Source of the DNA: Chloroflexota bacterium
GTDB taxonomy: Bacteria; Chloroflexota; Chloroflexia; Chloroflexales; Roseiflexaceae
Reading direction: 5' to 3'
Assembly: GCA_018969485.1 (NCBI GenBank)
Contig: JAGWYG010000025.1
Span: 1-37,232 of the forward strand
Length of the DNA stretch: 37,232 nt
A model generated the notes under the pieces. That model worked only from the letters and a program-made list of their open reading frames with translations. It was not told the origin of the DNA and ran no database searches. A program made the position numbers and the translations under genes. Below, piece by piece: positions 6,928 to 15,417 of this stretch (position 1 is its first letter; each line of letters starts with the position of its first letter).

Positions 6928-8739
6928 GTGCCGGAAACCCAGAAGATTCCACGCCGCGACGAGATTCCCGTCGAGCACACCTGGGATCTCACGACGGTCT
7001 ATCGCGATGATGCACACTGGCAGGAGGCGCTGACGGCGCTGGAGCAGCAACTCCCGGCGCTGGCGGCGCACCAGGGGCAGGTGGCGGTGAGCGGCGGCGC
7101 CCTGCTGGCCACCCTCCAGGCGCGCGATGCGGTGCTGCAACACCTGTGGCAGCTGTACGTCTACGCTGAGCGACGCCACGACAGCGACACGGGCGAGGCG
7201 GCCGGCCAGGCGCTCAGCCAGCAGGCCGGCAGTCTGGTGGCGCGTGTGCTGGCGGCGCTGTCGTTCATCGAGCCCGAAATCCTCGCGGCCGATGAGGCCA
7301 GCATCGTCGCGTGGCAGCACGCGACGCCTGATCTGGCGGTGTATGGCCGCGAGCTCGCCCAGTTGATGCGCCGCCGGGCGCACGTGCGCTCCGCCGAGGT
7401 CGAGGCGTTGCTGGCCGAGTTCGGCGATGTCGCCCGCGCGCCGAGCGATATCGTCTCGGTGCTCACCAATGCCGATCTGAGCTTTCCGACGATGACCGAC
7501 GAGCATGGCCAGACCATCGAAATCTCGCATGGGCGCTATGGCCGGCTGCTCAAGAGCGGTGATCGCCGCGTGCGGCGCGATGTCTTCAAGGGGTACTACG
7601 CCGGCTATCAGGGGATCCGCAATACGCTCGGGACGGCATTGGCGGCGCATGTGCGCACGCAGGTGCTCGGCGCCCGGGTGCGCGGGTATGGTTCGGCGCT
7701 CGAGGCGGCGCTGTCAGCCACCGAGATTCCGGTGGATGTCTACCACAACCTCATCCAGACGGTCAACGCCAATCTGCCACGCCTGCATCGCTATGTCGCC
7801 CTGCGCCGGCAGATCATGCAGCTCGACGAGGTGCGCATCTACGATCTGTACGCTCCGCTCGCCACCGAGGCCGAACTGACGGTATCGTACGAGGAAGCGC
7901 AGCAGATCGCCTTGGCTGCCTTCGCGCCATTGGGCGCCGAGTACGTGGCGGCGGTCGAGCAGACATTCCGCAGCCGATGGATCGATGTCTATGAGAATGT
8001 TGGCAAGCGCAGCGGTGCGTATAGCGATGGCTCGTACACCACCGCGCCATTCATCCTGCTGAACTACCAGGATCGCCTCGATGACCTGTTCACGCTGGCG
8101 CACGAGCTCGGCCATTCGATGCACTCGTATTTCACACGCCGCGCCCAGCCGTTCGTCTATGGCGATTACACGATCTTTGTCGCTGAAGTGGCGTCGACCT
8201 TGAATGAGGCGCTGCTGACCGACTACCTGCTGCGAACGCGCGATGATCCGGCGTTGCGGCGCCATCTGCTGGTGCAGCAGCTTGAGGATATCCGGACGAC
8301 GCTGTTGCGTCAGACGATGTTCGCCGAGTTTGAGTTGGCGATGCATCAGCGTGCCGAGGCTGGCGAGCCGCTGACCGCCGAGAACCTGAGCCAGCCGTAC
8401 CGGGAGTTGGTGGCGCGCTATCATGGGCCACAGGTTGTCCTCGATGATGAGATTGCGCTGGAATGGGCGCGCATCCCGCACTTCTACTACAACTTCTATG
8501 TCTACCAGTACGCCACCGGGCTGGCGGCGGCGCTCGCGCTCAGCGACCAGATTCTTGCCGATGGCGAGCCGGCGGTCGCGCGGTACCTGACGTTCCTCAG
8601 CAGTGGCTCGTCGCAGCCACCGATCGAGTTGCTGCGCGCGGCCGGCGTCGATATGCGCTCGCCGGCGCCGGTGCAGGCGGCGCTGGACCGTTTCGACCAG
8701 TTGCTGGATCGTGTCGCCGAGGCGTTCGGCGTGGCCTGA
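6928..8739 (+). CDS. pepF: M3B family oligopeptidase F
   Basis: This is a cytoplasmic zinc metallopeptidase that cleaves short peptides. The protein is 603 aa, normal for PepF. The zinc motif HELGHSMHS is at about residue 392, and the third ligand Glu lies about 25 residues later in FVAEVASTLNEAL. The N-terminus IPVEHTWDLTTVYRDD is typical of the family. I chose GTG 6928, six bases after AAGGAG; a GTG at 6925 is also possible and the frame is open further upstream, but homology begins at PRRDEIP. It is transcribed alone, divergent from the oxidase operon, and is followed by two perfect hairpins. Confidence 0.93.
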   Translation: MPETQKIPRRDEIPVEHTWDLTTVYRDDAHWQEALTALEQQLPALAAHQGQVAVSGGALLATLQARDAVLQHLWQLYVYAERRHDSDTGEAAGQALSQQAGSLVARVLAALSFIEPEILAADEASIVAWQHATPDLAVYGRELAQLMRRRAHVRSAEVEALLAEFGDVARAPSDIVSVLTNADLSFPTMTDEHGQTIEISHGRYGRLLKSGDRRVRRDVFKGYYAGYQGIRNTLGTALAAHVRTQVLGARVRGYGSALEAALSATEIPVDVYHNLIQTVNANLPRLHRYVALRRQIMQLDEVRIYDLYAPLATEAELTVSYEEAQQIALAAFAPLGAEYVAAVEQTFRSRWIDVYENVGKRSGAYSDGSYTTAPFILLNYQDRLDDLFTLAHELGHSMHSYFTRRAQPFVYGDYTIFVAEVASTLNEALLTDYLLRTRDDPALRRHLLVQQLEDIRTTLLRQTMFAEFELAMHQRAEAGEPLTAENLSQPYRELVARYHGPQVVLDDEIALEWARIPHFYYNFYVYQYATGLAAALALSDQILADGEPAVARYLTFLSSGSSQPPIELLRAAGVDMRSPAPVQAALDRFDQLLDRVAEAFGVA

Positions 8740-8747
8740 GCGTGCGC

Positions 8748-8775
8748 GATGCGGCACCTCCGGCTGTGCCGCATC
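8748..8775. terminator. Perfect 10-bp hairpin after pepF
   Basis: GATGCGGCAC at 8748-8757 pairs perfectly with GTGCCGCATC at 8766-8775 across an 8-base loop, starting eight bases after the pepF stop. No T run follows, so it is not a textbook intrinsic terminator. It may slow polymerase or protect the mRNA end. Confidence 0.4.
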
Positions 8776-8811
8776 GATGGTCTCTGCCATCAGCCGCCAC
8801 CGGCGCGCGCG

Positions 8812-8842
8812 GCCGGCGATCCCCGACCCGGGGATCGCCGGC
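8812..8842. terminator. Perfect 13-bp hairpin between convergent genes
   Basis: GCCGGCGATCCCC at 8812-8824 pairs perfectly with 8830-8842 across a 5-base loop. It sits between pepF and the converging aminotransferase gene, so it could serve either strand. No T tract follows on either side. Confidence 0.4.
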
Positions 8843-8928
8843 TCAGGGATGCGGGTCGCGGGCGCTGCGGCGAGCCGCGCAGCCGGGCGCCGCCCGCATC
8901 CGTCTGCCGGGAGCGTGCGCGCGCCCAC

Positions 8929-10101
8929 TCAGGCGCGGTGCGCCGCCTCGAGCAGGCGCGCCAGCGCCGCCACCAGCCGGTCGGTGTCGTCCGGGCTGGT
9001 GTATGCCTGGACCGACAGGCGCACGAACAGCCGGCCCTGCCAGCGAATGGTCGGAATCTCGATGCGGTCCTGCTGCCACAGCTGCTCAAGCGCCGGTTCG
9101 AGCGCCGGCGGCAGCGGCAGGACGCACATCTGGCTCCACCACGCGCTATCATCAGGGCAGATCGGCGGCATGCCCGTCAGATCGCCGATCCGCTGGCGCG
9201 TCTGTGCTGCCAGATGGTGGCACGCCGCACGCACTGCCGGCCAATGATGGCGCTGCTGGAATGTGATCGCGTCGGGTACCGCCAGATACGCGGCCGGGTC
9301 GTTGGTGCCCACAAACTCGACGTGATCGAGAAAGCGCGATTCCCGTGGCGCGATGGCGCGCCAGCCCCAGCTGACTACCAGCGGTTCGATGGCGTCCTGA
9401 TGCTCGCGTCGGACGTACAGGAAGCCAGCGCCCTTGGGGGCGCACAGCCACTTGTGGCAGTTGCCGCCATAGAAATCAGCGTCGATCGCCGTCAGGTCGA
9501 GCTCGATCTGCCCGGGGGCATGCGCGCCGTCGATCACGGTGAGGATACCGGCGGCGCGGGCGCGGCGGCAGATCTCCGCCACCGGCAGGATCAGCGCCGT
9601 CGGCGAGGTGATGTGGCTCAGTGCGATCACCCGCGTCCGCGGCGTCACCCCCTGCCAGATGGCATCGACGAGCGCGGCGGCATCATGGAACGGTAGCGGC
9701 AGTGGCTGGACGACCAGCCGTGCGCCGCTGCGCTCCAGCGTGTACTGCCAGGTGCGGTCGATCGCACCGTATTCGTGATCGCTGGTCAGCACCTCGTCGC
9801 CGGGCTGCAGCACAATCGATCGTGCTGCCACATTCAGCGCGTACGTCACATTTGGCACGAAGACCACATCGTCGGCGTCGGCGCCGAGCAGCGCCCCCAG
9901 GGCGCCGCGCGCCGTCGCCAGGCGCTCACGCAGGCGCCGGCCGATGAACTCGACCGGCTGGGCCTCGAGCTCGCGCTGCCAGCGCTGGTACGCGTCGAAG
10001 ACCGGACGCGGGCATGCGCCGAAGCTCCCGTGATTGAGGAAGGTGACATCGCGGCGCAGCATGAACTGCTCGGCCACGCCGGGAACCGGGAGCGTGATCA
10101 T
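8929..10101 (-). CDS. Class V aminotransferase, isopenicillin-N epimerase-like
   Basis: This is a PLP-dependent fold-type I enzyme of the aminotransferase class V / cysteine desulfurase superfamily (390 aa). Visible features are the N-terminal FLNHGSFGACPRPV, typical of isopenicillin-N epimerase-like proteins, the PLP-binding VIDGAHAPGQ Asp and His, and the Schiff-base Lys217 in GGNCHKWLCAPKGAGFLY. Family members include epimerases and cysteine or ergothioneine-type C-S lyases, so the real reaction is open; no beta-lactam genes are nearby. I chose ATG 10101, where homology starts; the frame is open upstream to 10245 but overlaps the glycyl-tRNA synthetase end. The ribosome binding site (AGAAAGAG) is weak. 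Confidence 0.86.
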   Translation of the reverse strand: MITLPVPGVAEQFMLRRDVTFLNHGSFGACPRPVFDAYQRWQRELEAQPVEFIGRRLRERLATARGALGALLGADADDVVFVPNVTYALNVAARSIVLQPGDEVLTSDHEYGAIDRTWQYTLERSGARLVVQPLPLPFHDAAALVDAIWQGVTPRTRVIALSHITSPTALILPVAEICRRARAAGILTVIDGAHAPGQIELDLTAIDADFYGGNCHKWLCAPKGAGFLYVRREHQDAIEPLVVSWGWRAIAPRESRFLDHVEFVGTNDPAAYLAVPDAITFQQRHHWPAVRAACHHLAAQTRQRIGDLTGMPPICPDDSAWWSQMCVLPLPPALEPALEQLWQQDRIEIPTIRWQGRLFVRLSVQAYTSPDDTDRLVAALARLLEAAHRA

Positions 10102-10148
10102 GGTCGCTCTTTCTCGCTGTGGCGCGTGGCGCGCCCGATTGATGACGC

Positions 10149-10157
10149 ATCCTAGCA
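10149..10157 (-). promoter_or_regulatory. Extended -10 of the class V aminotransferase
   Basis: On the minus strand TGC followed by TAGGAT forms an extended -10 about 48 bases before the ATG at 10101, in the 115-base gap after the glycyl-tRNA synthetase gene. Confidence 0.42.
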
Positions 10158-10216
10158 CGATCCCGTCTGCCGCGCATGCGGCGCGAGAACGTGATCCGCG
10201 CCAGGATGCGTCGCAC

Positions 10217-11803
10217 TCATCCGGCGATGCGCTGCGCCAGCTCATGGGCGGCGACGCGCTCCTGCCGCATCGTATCGCGATCGCGCACCGTCACCGTCTG
10301 ATCCTCCAGCGTCTGGAAGTCGACGGTGATGCACCACGGCGTGCCGATCTCGTCCTGTCGGCGGTACAGCTTGCCGATCGCGCCGGTGTCATCATACACC
10401 GTGCGCGCGCCCGTCGCCTGCTGCAGCGCCCGGCGAATCCCCTGCGCCGTTGCGACCAGCCCGTCGTGATTGCGCTTGAGCGGAAATACTGCCGCGCGCA
10501 CCGGCGCGAGCTGCGGGCGCAGCCGCAGCACCGTGCGGTAGCACTCGTCGATCAGCGGCTGCGCCTGGCCGCGCACCTTCTTCGCCAGTTCGATCTGGTC
10601 GGCTCCGGGCAATGCCAGCAAGCCCTCGATCTCGACCAGGCGCTCGCCGAGCGCGCCGGCGATCGCCTGCCCGTGCTCGACGATGCGGTCGCGCATGGCG
10701 CCATCGAGACGCTCGCTGCGGCCAGCCGAGCGCAGGAAGCTCTCGAGTGCATCGGACAGCGCAGCGAGACGCGCGGCCTCGGGAGCGCGCAGTTGCTCGT
10801 CGTCGTAGGCCTGACACAGCACGGCCAGCACCGCCCGCCCGACGCCGGCCGATGGTTCGATCACGAAGGGCACCACGTGCCGCCGGCTGTCGGCGTCGTA
10901 GTAGCTCAGCCGCGTGATGCTGTGGGCGTTCGGCTGGACCCGCGCCTGCAGCCCCAGGCTGGCCTGGTCGCGCGTGTGCGAGCCCAGGTCGTAGTCGCTC
11001 CGGCTGGCGATGCCCTCGATCTCCTCGTATCCCAGCGTCGGGTAGTCGTACATCAGATCAAAGGTGCGCCGGGAGTAGTGCGCCAGATCCGCCGGCGGCA
11101 CATCGTACACCTGGATGCGCTCACGCGGCACGCCGACGCGCTCCCACCAGCGCAGCCGATCCTCCAGCCAGCGCGCATGCCAGCCCTCCTCGCTGCCCGG
11201 CATCACGAAGAACTCGATCTCCATCTGATCGAACTCGCGCACGCGAAACAGGAAGTTGCGCGGATTGATTTCGTTGCGGAATGCCTTGCCGATCTGGGCG
11301 ATGCCGAACGGCAGCTTGCGGCTGGTGCTGGCGAGGACGTTGGCGAAGTTGACGAAGATGCCCTGGGCGGTCTCTGGCCGCAGGTAGGCGAATGACTCGG
11401 CATCAGCGACCGGGCCGATGGCGGTACGGAACATCATGTTGAACGGCCGCGATTCGGTCAGGTCGGTCGAGCCACACGCCGGGCAGCGCCCCTGAAGATG
11501 ATCGGCACGCCAGCGCCCCTTGCAGGCGCGGCAGTCGACCAGCGGATCGTTGAAGGTCTCCTCGTGGCCGGAGTAGCGCCAGACCAGGCGATTCATCAGG
11601 ATCGAGGCGTCGAGCCCCTCGATGTCGTCGCGCTCGTAGACATTGGTCCGCCACCAGTCGCTGGTCAGATTGTTCTTCAGCTCGACGCCCAGCGGGCCGT
11701 AATCGAAGATCCCCTGCAAGCCACCATAGATCTCGGAACCGGCGAAGATGAATCCGCGACGCCGGGCGAGTGAGACGATCTGGTCGAGACTGCGTGCTGG
11801 CAT
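10217..11803 (-). CDS. glyS: Glycyl-tRNA synthetase, dimeric class II type
   Basis: This enzyme charges tRNA-Gly with glycine in the cytoplasm. At 528 aa it is the single-chain alpha2 (eukaryote/archaea-like) type, not the alpha2beta2 GlyQ/GlyS type. Visible features are the N-terminal [13 protein letters not shown] and DYGPLG, a zinc-like CxxC pair around residues 90-115, class II motif 2 [21 protein letters not shown], the [12 protein letters not shown] segment, and a C-terminal anticodon-binding domain starting near [12 protein letters not shown]. The start has AGGAGGAAAC directly before ATG 11803. The gene is preceded by a glycine T-box leader with its own terminator, so it should be induced when uncharged tRNA-Gly accumulates. 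Confidence 0.95.
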   Translation of the reverse strand: MPARSLDQIVSLARRRGFIFAGSEIYGGLQGIFDYGPLGVELKNNLTSDWWRTNVYERDDIEGLDASILMNRLVWRYSGHEETFNDPLVDCRACKGRWRADHLQGRCPACGSTDLTESRPFNMMFRTAIGPVADAESFAYLRPETAQGIFVNFANVLASTSRKLPFGIAQIGKAFRNEINPRNFLFRVREFDQMEIEFFVMPGSEEGWHARWLEDRLRWWERVGVPRERIQVYDVPPADLAHYSRRTFDLMYDYPTLGYEEIEGIASRSDYDLGSHTRDQASLGLQARVQPNAHSITRLSYYDADSRRHVVPFVIEPSAGVGRAVLAVLCQAYDDEQLRAPEAARLAALSDALESFLRSAGRSERLDGAMRDRIVEHGQAIAGALGERLVEIEGLLALPGADQIELAKKVRGQAQPLIDECYRTVLRLRPQLAPVRAAVFPLKRNHDGLVATAQGIRRALQQATGARTVYDDTGAIGKLYRRQDEIGTPWCITVDFQTLEDQTVTVRDRDTMRQERVAAHELAQRIAG

Positions 11804-11830
11804 GTTTCCTCCTGGCCGCGGCGGCGGCAC

Positions 11831-11862
11831 AAAAAATCCCCGGGCGATCACTCGCCCGGGGA
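11831..11862 (-). terminator. T-box regulated intrinsic terminator
   Basis: On the minus strand an 11-bp perfect stem (11862-11852 with 11847-11837) encloses a 4-base loop and is followed by six T (11836-11831). It lies just after the T-box sequence and 27 bases before the glyS start, so it is the alternative to the antiterminator. Confidence 0.93.
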
Positions 11863-12025
11863 CGCATCCGTCGGATGCGCGGTTCCACCCCGGTTGCCGG
11901 TCATCCCGGCCGCTCGGCATGCATGTCCTGGCTCCACAGCGCCGTTCCCCACCATTCGGCACCGACCTCGCACCAGCGTCGGCTCGCTGCGACCGAATCG
12001 GCGGGTACTCCTCTGCTTCAACGCC
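11831..12025 (-). promoter_or_regulatory. Glycine T-box riboswitch of glyS
   Basis: The leader reads tRNA charging and decides between termination and read-through. On the minus strand it shows a stem I with GAAGCAGAGGAGTA, AGCGAGCCG and GGTGCGAG elements; a specifier GGC at 11943-11941, directly after GAAC; and the T-box TGGAACCGCG at 11887-11878, followed by a terminator. GGC is a glycine codon. The variable base of the TGGN motif is A, which pairs with the U discriminator typical of bacterial tRNA-Gly. These two independent matches agree with the downstream gene. The 5' end is estimated from the -10 box. Confidence 0.92.
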
Positions 12026-12031
12026 AGGCCC

Positions 12032-12040
12032 AGTATATCA
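12032..12040 (-). promoter_or_regulatory. Extended -10 of the glyS T-box leader
   Basis: On the minus strand TGA followed by TATACT gives a good extended -10. A start about seven bases downstream would place the RNA 5' end near 12025, just ahead of stem I. No clear -35 is seen. Confidence 0.6.
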
Positions 12041-12187
12041 TGGCTGTGCCGTGCGGTGGAGCCGCGCGGCACCGCACGCACCTGTCGCGACTATGCCCCC
12101 GGCAGGGCGTGCCAGTCCGGGCGCGCCCGTCCGCCGGTGCCGGCTCATGCGTCGATCTGCGCTCTGGCTGCTCCGTGTCGCGCCGGG

Positions 12188-13054
12188 TCAGGCATCCGGC
12201 CGTGGCTCGCTGCCCTGGGTATAGATCTGCGTCGTCGCAATCGACGCGTGCCCCAGCAACGCCTGCACCGCCCGCAGGTCTGCGCCGCCTCTGAGCATGT
12301 GCAGCGCAAACGAGTGCCGCAACATGTGCGGATTGACATCGTGAATGCCGAGTTGCATGGCGTACTGCTTGAGAATCAGCCAAAACCCCTGCCGCGTGAG
12401 CCGACGGCCACGGTGGTTGAGGAACAGTGCGCCGGTCGCCTCGCTGCTGACGCGCGCCAGTTGCGGGCGCCCGATGTCACAGTATTCCTCCAGCGCCGTC
12501 AGCGACGACTCGTTGAGCGGCAGATCGCGCGACCGGCCACCACGACCCACGCAGCGCACACGACGCTCGTCGAGCGACGCATCGGCGACGTTCAGTGCCA
12601 CCAGTTCGCTGACGCGCACGCCAGTGGCGTAGAGCACCTCGAGCATCGCCTTGTCGCGCAGTCGCTCGGGCGTCGGCTCGCGCAACGGCAGTTCGAGCAA
12701 CTCGTCCACCTGCGCCACGCTGAGCGAGCGCGGCACGTAGCGCTCGACCCGCGGCGTGTCGATCTGGAGCGTCGGATCGGCACCCAGATGGCCCTGGGCG
12801 ACGAGAAAGGCGCAGAACGAACGTACTGCCGCGATCCTGCGTGCGATCGTCGAGGTGGCGTAGCGGCGCTCGCGCAGTTCGATGAGAAATCCGATGATCT
12901 CCTGTTTGCCGATGACCGCCGGATCGGCGATCGAGCGTGCGCTCAGGTATCCGACGAACTGTTCGAGATCAGTTCGATAGGCAGACGTCGTATGTGCCGA
13001 GCGCTCGCGCTCGACGGCGAGATGATCCAGGAAAGATCCGACCAGGTGGTCCAT
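12188..13054 (-). CDS. xerD: XerD-like tyrosine recombinase, atypical catalytic residue
   Basis: This is a site-specific recombinase of the XerC/XerD type, normally resolving chromosome dimers at dif. It is 288 aa, with an N-terminal SAM-like core-binding domain (about 1-95) and a C-terminal catalytic domain. Catalytic residues align with E. coli XerD at a constant offset of one: Arg147 (ATGVRVSEL), His243 and Arg246 (HMLRHS), His269 (LGHAS) and Tyr278 (QIYTQ). The catalytic Lys of the beta-hairpin (GKG in XerD, Lys172) is replaced by Arg171 in VGRGGRSR. I chose ATG 13054, seven bases after GGAG; an in-frame GTG at 13069 would add five residues. The dus gene lies 154 bases upstream. XerC/XerD assignment is by similarity; a housekeeping role is assumed because no phage or integron genes flank it. 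Confidence 0.88.
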   Translation of the reverse strand: MDHLVGSFLDHLAVERERSAHTTSAYRTDLEQFVGYLSARSIADPAVIGKQEIIGFLIELRERRYATSTIARRIAAVRSFCAFLVAQGHLGADPTLQIDTPRVERYVPRSLSVAQVDELLELPLREPTPERLRDKAMLEVLYATGVRVSELVALNVADASLDERRVRCVGRGGRSRDLPLNESSLTALEEYCDIGRPQLARVSSEATGALFLNHRGRRLTRQGFWLILKQYAMQLGIHDVNPHMLRHSFALHMLRGGADLRAVQALLGHASIATTQIYTQGSEPRPDA

Positions 13055-13208
13055 CGTGTGGCTCCGCACAGCGCCGCCAGCACCGCGATGAGAGGCGACG
13101 CACCAACAGGATTGCTGAATGGAAGGTGGGACGTGCCTGGCAGTTCACGCTGCGGCGCAGCGATCACCGGATGCGGCGCGGATACCCTACTGCACGCGCT
13201 AGTACCTG

Positions 13209-14231
13209 TCAACGTCCATACTGCACGACTCCATCGAGATGCGGTGCAAAAAACCGCTCAAGCAATTCGAGCGCCGCCTCGATGGCATGCGCACGATGCA
13301 CTGCCTCACGGAGCACGGCGCTGCCCGGCAGTTCGACGGCGTATTGGCCGATGATCTGCTTGAGCTTGTTGAGCGCCAGCCGATCGCCCATGGTCTCACG
13401 GCACAGCGCGACATAGCGCAGCAGCCACTCGAGCCGCTCGGCCGGGCCGGGGATGAACGGCGTCATCCCGCGCCGCAACTGGTCGGCCTGGCGGAAGATC
13501 CACGGATTGGCCATCGCCGCACGGCCGATCATGACGCCGTCGGCGCCGCTCGTCCGCAGTCGCTCCAGTGCATCGGCGGCTGTTCGCACATCGCCGGAGC
13601 CGATCACCGGGATGCGTACCGCTTGCTTGACTGCGGCGACGCGCTGCCAGTCGGCGCTGCCGCTGTAGCCCTGGGCGCGGGTGCGTGGGTGGAGCGCGAG
13701 CGCCGCGACGCCGACGGCTTCGGCCATGCGGGCGGTATCGAGAAAGTTCAGGCTGGCTTCATCCCAGCCGGCCCGGTATTTGAGGGTGATCGGCAGCTGC
13801 ACGGCGCGGCGTACTGCACGCAGCAGCTGCTCCATGCGCGGCAGATCGCGTAACAGCGCAGAACCGTGACCACCTCCGGTCACCTTCGGCGATGGACAGC
13901 CGCAGTTGATATCGATGATGTCGGCTCCGAGGCGCTCGACACTCGCCGCGGCACGCGCGACGAGGTCGGGATCGTTGCCGCTCAGCTGGATGGTGATCGG
14001 CCGCTCTTCGGGCAGAAACTCGAGCTGATGGTGCCGCTGCGCGGCGCGCGCGCTCACGCTGGCCGCGTTGGTCATCTCGCTGCTCACGAGACCACAGCCG
14101 CCCGACCCCAGGATCATCCGCCGGAAGACGCTGTCGGTCACACCGACCATTGGCGCAAGGATGATGTTGGGCTCGATGACGATCGCGCCGATCTGGTAGC
14201 GCGTCGCCATGTTGCTGGATAGTTCGCTCAT
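13209..14231 (-). CDS. dusB: tRNA-dihydrouridine synthase (Dus, DusB-like)
   Basis: This flavoenzyme reduces specific uridines in tRNA to dihydrouridine using NADPH and FMN. It is 340 aa, normal length. Visible features are the N-terminal ILAPMVGVTDSVFR (FMN barrel start), VSSEMTNA, the signature IDINCGCPSPKV with the catalytic Cys, then HPRTRAQGYSGSADW, GSGDVRTAADA and GVMIGRAAMANPWIF. The C-terminal helical tRNA-binding domain is present. I chose ATG 14231, preceded by a weak AGGGTG; the frame stays open upstream to 14366, but its promoter lies inside that extension. An ATG at 14210 is possible. Another gene on the same strand (xerD) follows after 154 bases. Confidence 0.92.
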   Translation of the reverse strand: MSELSSNMATRYQIGAIVIEPNIILAPMVGVTDSVFRRMILGSGGCGLVSSEMTNAASVSARAAQRHHQLEFLPEERPITIQLSGNDPDLVARAAASVERLGADIIDINCGCPSPKVTGGGHGSALLRDLPRMEQLLRAVRRAVQLPITLKYRAGWDEASLNFLDTARMAEAVGVAALALHPRTRAQGYSGSADWQRVAAVKQAVRIPVIGSGDVRTAADALERLRTSGADGVMIGRAAMANPWIFRQADQLRRGMTPFIPGPAERLEWLLRYVALCRETMGDRLALNKLKQIIGQYAVELPGSAVLREAVHRAHAIEAALELLERFFAPHLDGVVQYGR

Positions 14232-14266
14232 GACACCCTGATGTTCGTACTCGCGCACCCTGCACC

Positions 14267-14275
14267 AGTATAGCA
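14267..14275 (-). promoter_or_regulatory. Extended -10 of dus
   Basis: On the minus strand TGC followed by TATACT forms a strong extended -10 about 36 bases upstream of ATG 14231. This argues against the longer upstream reading of dus. Confidence 0.55.
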
Positions 14276-14401
14276 CATGATGATCACTGGAGCATATCCT
14301 GCGCATTGATGCGCTGTTGCGCAGCCGGGGTGCGTGAGCGCGCGCCCGTGCTCGTCGGGTGGCCATCGGCCCGCGCAGCGGCGTGCCCCGCTGGCCAGCG
14401 C

Positions 14402-15151
14402 TCAGGCATGCGGCGCCGGGCGCGCGCCGAAGAGCGCACGCCCGATGCGCACCATCGTCGCCCCTTCCTCGATGGCGACCTCAAAGTCGTCGGTCATGCC
14501 CATCGACAGTTCGTCCCAGCAGATCTCGGGTGCCTGCACGCGGAGGGTATCGCGCAGGGCGCGTAGCGCCCGAAAGACCGGCCGCGCCTGCTCGGCGTCG
14601 GCGGCCAGTGGCGCGATGGTCATCAGGCCGGTGATGCGCGTGCCGGCGAGCGCCGCGATATCGCGGGCGGCGTCGATGAATGCCGCCAACTGTGCCGGAT
14701 CGCTGCGCCAGTGCTGGAGATCAAAGCCTTCCTTGCTGGCCTCGCCGCTGACGTTCACCTGCAACAGGATGTCGAGCGTACGTCCGGCAGCGTGCGCGTG
14801 TCGCGCCACTGCAGCGGCGAGCCCCACGCTGTCGATCGACTGGATCACCGCGAACAGCAGTGCGGCGCGGCGTGCCTTGTTGCGCTGCAGATGACCGATC
14901 AGGTGCCACGTCGCGCCTGGCTGCGCGGCTGCCAGCGCTTCGATCTTGGCTTCGGCTTCCTGCACGCGATTCTCACCGACATCGGTCACGCCGGTGTTCA
15001 GCACGCCGGCGACCGTCGCAGCATCGTGGGTCTTGGTCACGGCGATCAGCCGCACGGTCGCATCATCGCGCCCGGCCCGCTGGCAGGCCAGCGCGATGCG
15101 CTGTCGAATGCCGGCGACCCGGTCGCGCAGCATGCTCATGTCGTCATGCAT
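14402..15151 (-). CDS. yggS: YggS/PROSC family PLP homeostasis protein
   Basis: This is a cytoplasmic PLP-binding protein of the YggS (PLPBP) family. It is thought to hold and deliver pyridoxal phosphate and has no known enzymatic turnover. At 249 aa it is close to the usual length. PLP-binding Lys40 is in LIAVTKTHD. Also visible are [48 protein letters not shown], and the phosphate-binding [31 protein letters not shown] 15151 has AAGGAG about ten bases upstream. The start overlaps the stop of a possible 49-codon ORF by eight bases. Confidence 0.94.
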   Translation of the reverse strand: MHDDMSMLRDRVAGIRQRIALACQRAGRDDATVRLIAVTKTHDAATVAGVLNTGVTDVGENRVQEAEAKIEALAAAQPGATWHLIGHLQRNKARRAALLFAVIQSIDSVGLAAAVARHAHAAGRTLDILLQVNVSGEASKEGFDLQHWRSDPAQLAAFIDAARDIAALAGTRITGLMTIAPLAADAEQARPVFRALRALRDTLRVQAPEICWDELSMGMTDDFEVAIEEGATMVRIGRALFGARPAPHA

Positions 15152-15293
15152 CGGAGGACTCCTTCATGGCGCATGCGCGCGACGCGGCGGCGCTGTGCTG
15201 CCGGGGCGCGCCCGCGCCTGCGCGTCTGCCGGCTCCCGCTGGCGCCACGATGCCAGGACGCGGCGTGCGGCATTGGTAGCGCGTGCGAATCAT
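15144..15293 (-). CDS. Possible 49-residue leaderless ORF before yggS
   Basis: An open frame starts at ATG 15293, six bases after a minus-strand -10 box TATACT, which would put the mRNA start on or next to the start codon. It runs 49 codons and stops at 15144, overlapping the yggS start (ATGCATGA), an arrangement suited to translational coupling. The predicted peptide is Arg-, Ala- and Gly-rich and matches no family I know. In this GC-rich DNA such frames occur by chance, so the evidence is positional only. It could instead be just the untranslated leader of yggS. Confidence 0.25.
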   Translation of the reverse strand: MIRTRYQCRTPRPGIVAPAGAGRRAGAGAPRQHSAAASRACAMKESSDA

Positions 15294-15299
15294 GCCGCC

Positions 15300-15305
15300 A
15301 GTATA
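15300..15305 (-). promoter_or_regulatory. -10 box upstream of yggS
   Basis: TATACT on the minus strand, with no clear -35. It lies 148 bases before the yggS ATG and six bases before the possible leaderless ORF. It is back to back with the promoter of the plus-strand dehydrogenase gene. Confidence 0.45.
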
Positions 15306-15360
15306 CCGCACTCCGTCTGCGCGGCCCGATGGGCCCGGGACGCTGGGGTGCGCGAGGCTG

Positions 15361-15369
15361 TGCTATGAT
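15361..15369 (+). promoter_or_regulatory. Extended -10 of the Fe-type alcohol dehydrogenase
   Basis: TGC followed by TATGAT forms an extended -10 about 50 bases upstream of the gene start. No clear -35 box is present. Confidence 0.5.
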
Positions 15370-15417
15370 CCCTGGCGCGGCGCCATGCAACGGTGCGCGA
15401 GCGAGGAGACGATGTCG

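Noticed and set aside
10034-11395. Plus-strand 453-residue open frame
   Set aside because: It lies antisense to the glycyl-tRNA synthetase gene, has no recognisable motifs and reflects GC-rich codon bias.
12188-13054. Phage or integron integrase
   Set aside because: The length and residue spacing fit housekeeping XerD, and no phage, attachment or cassette genes are nearby.
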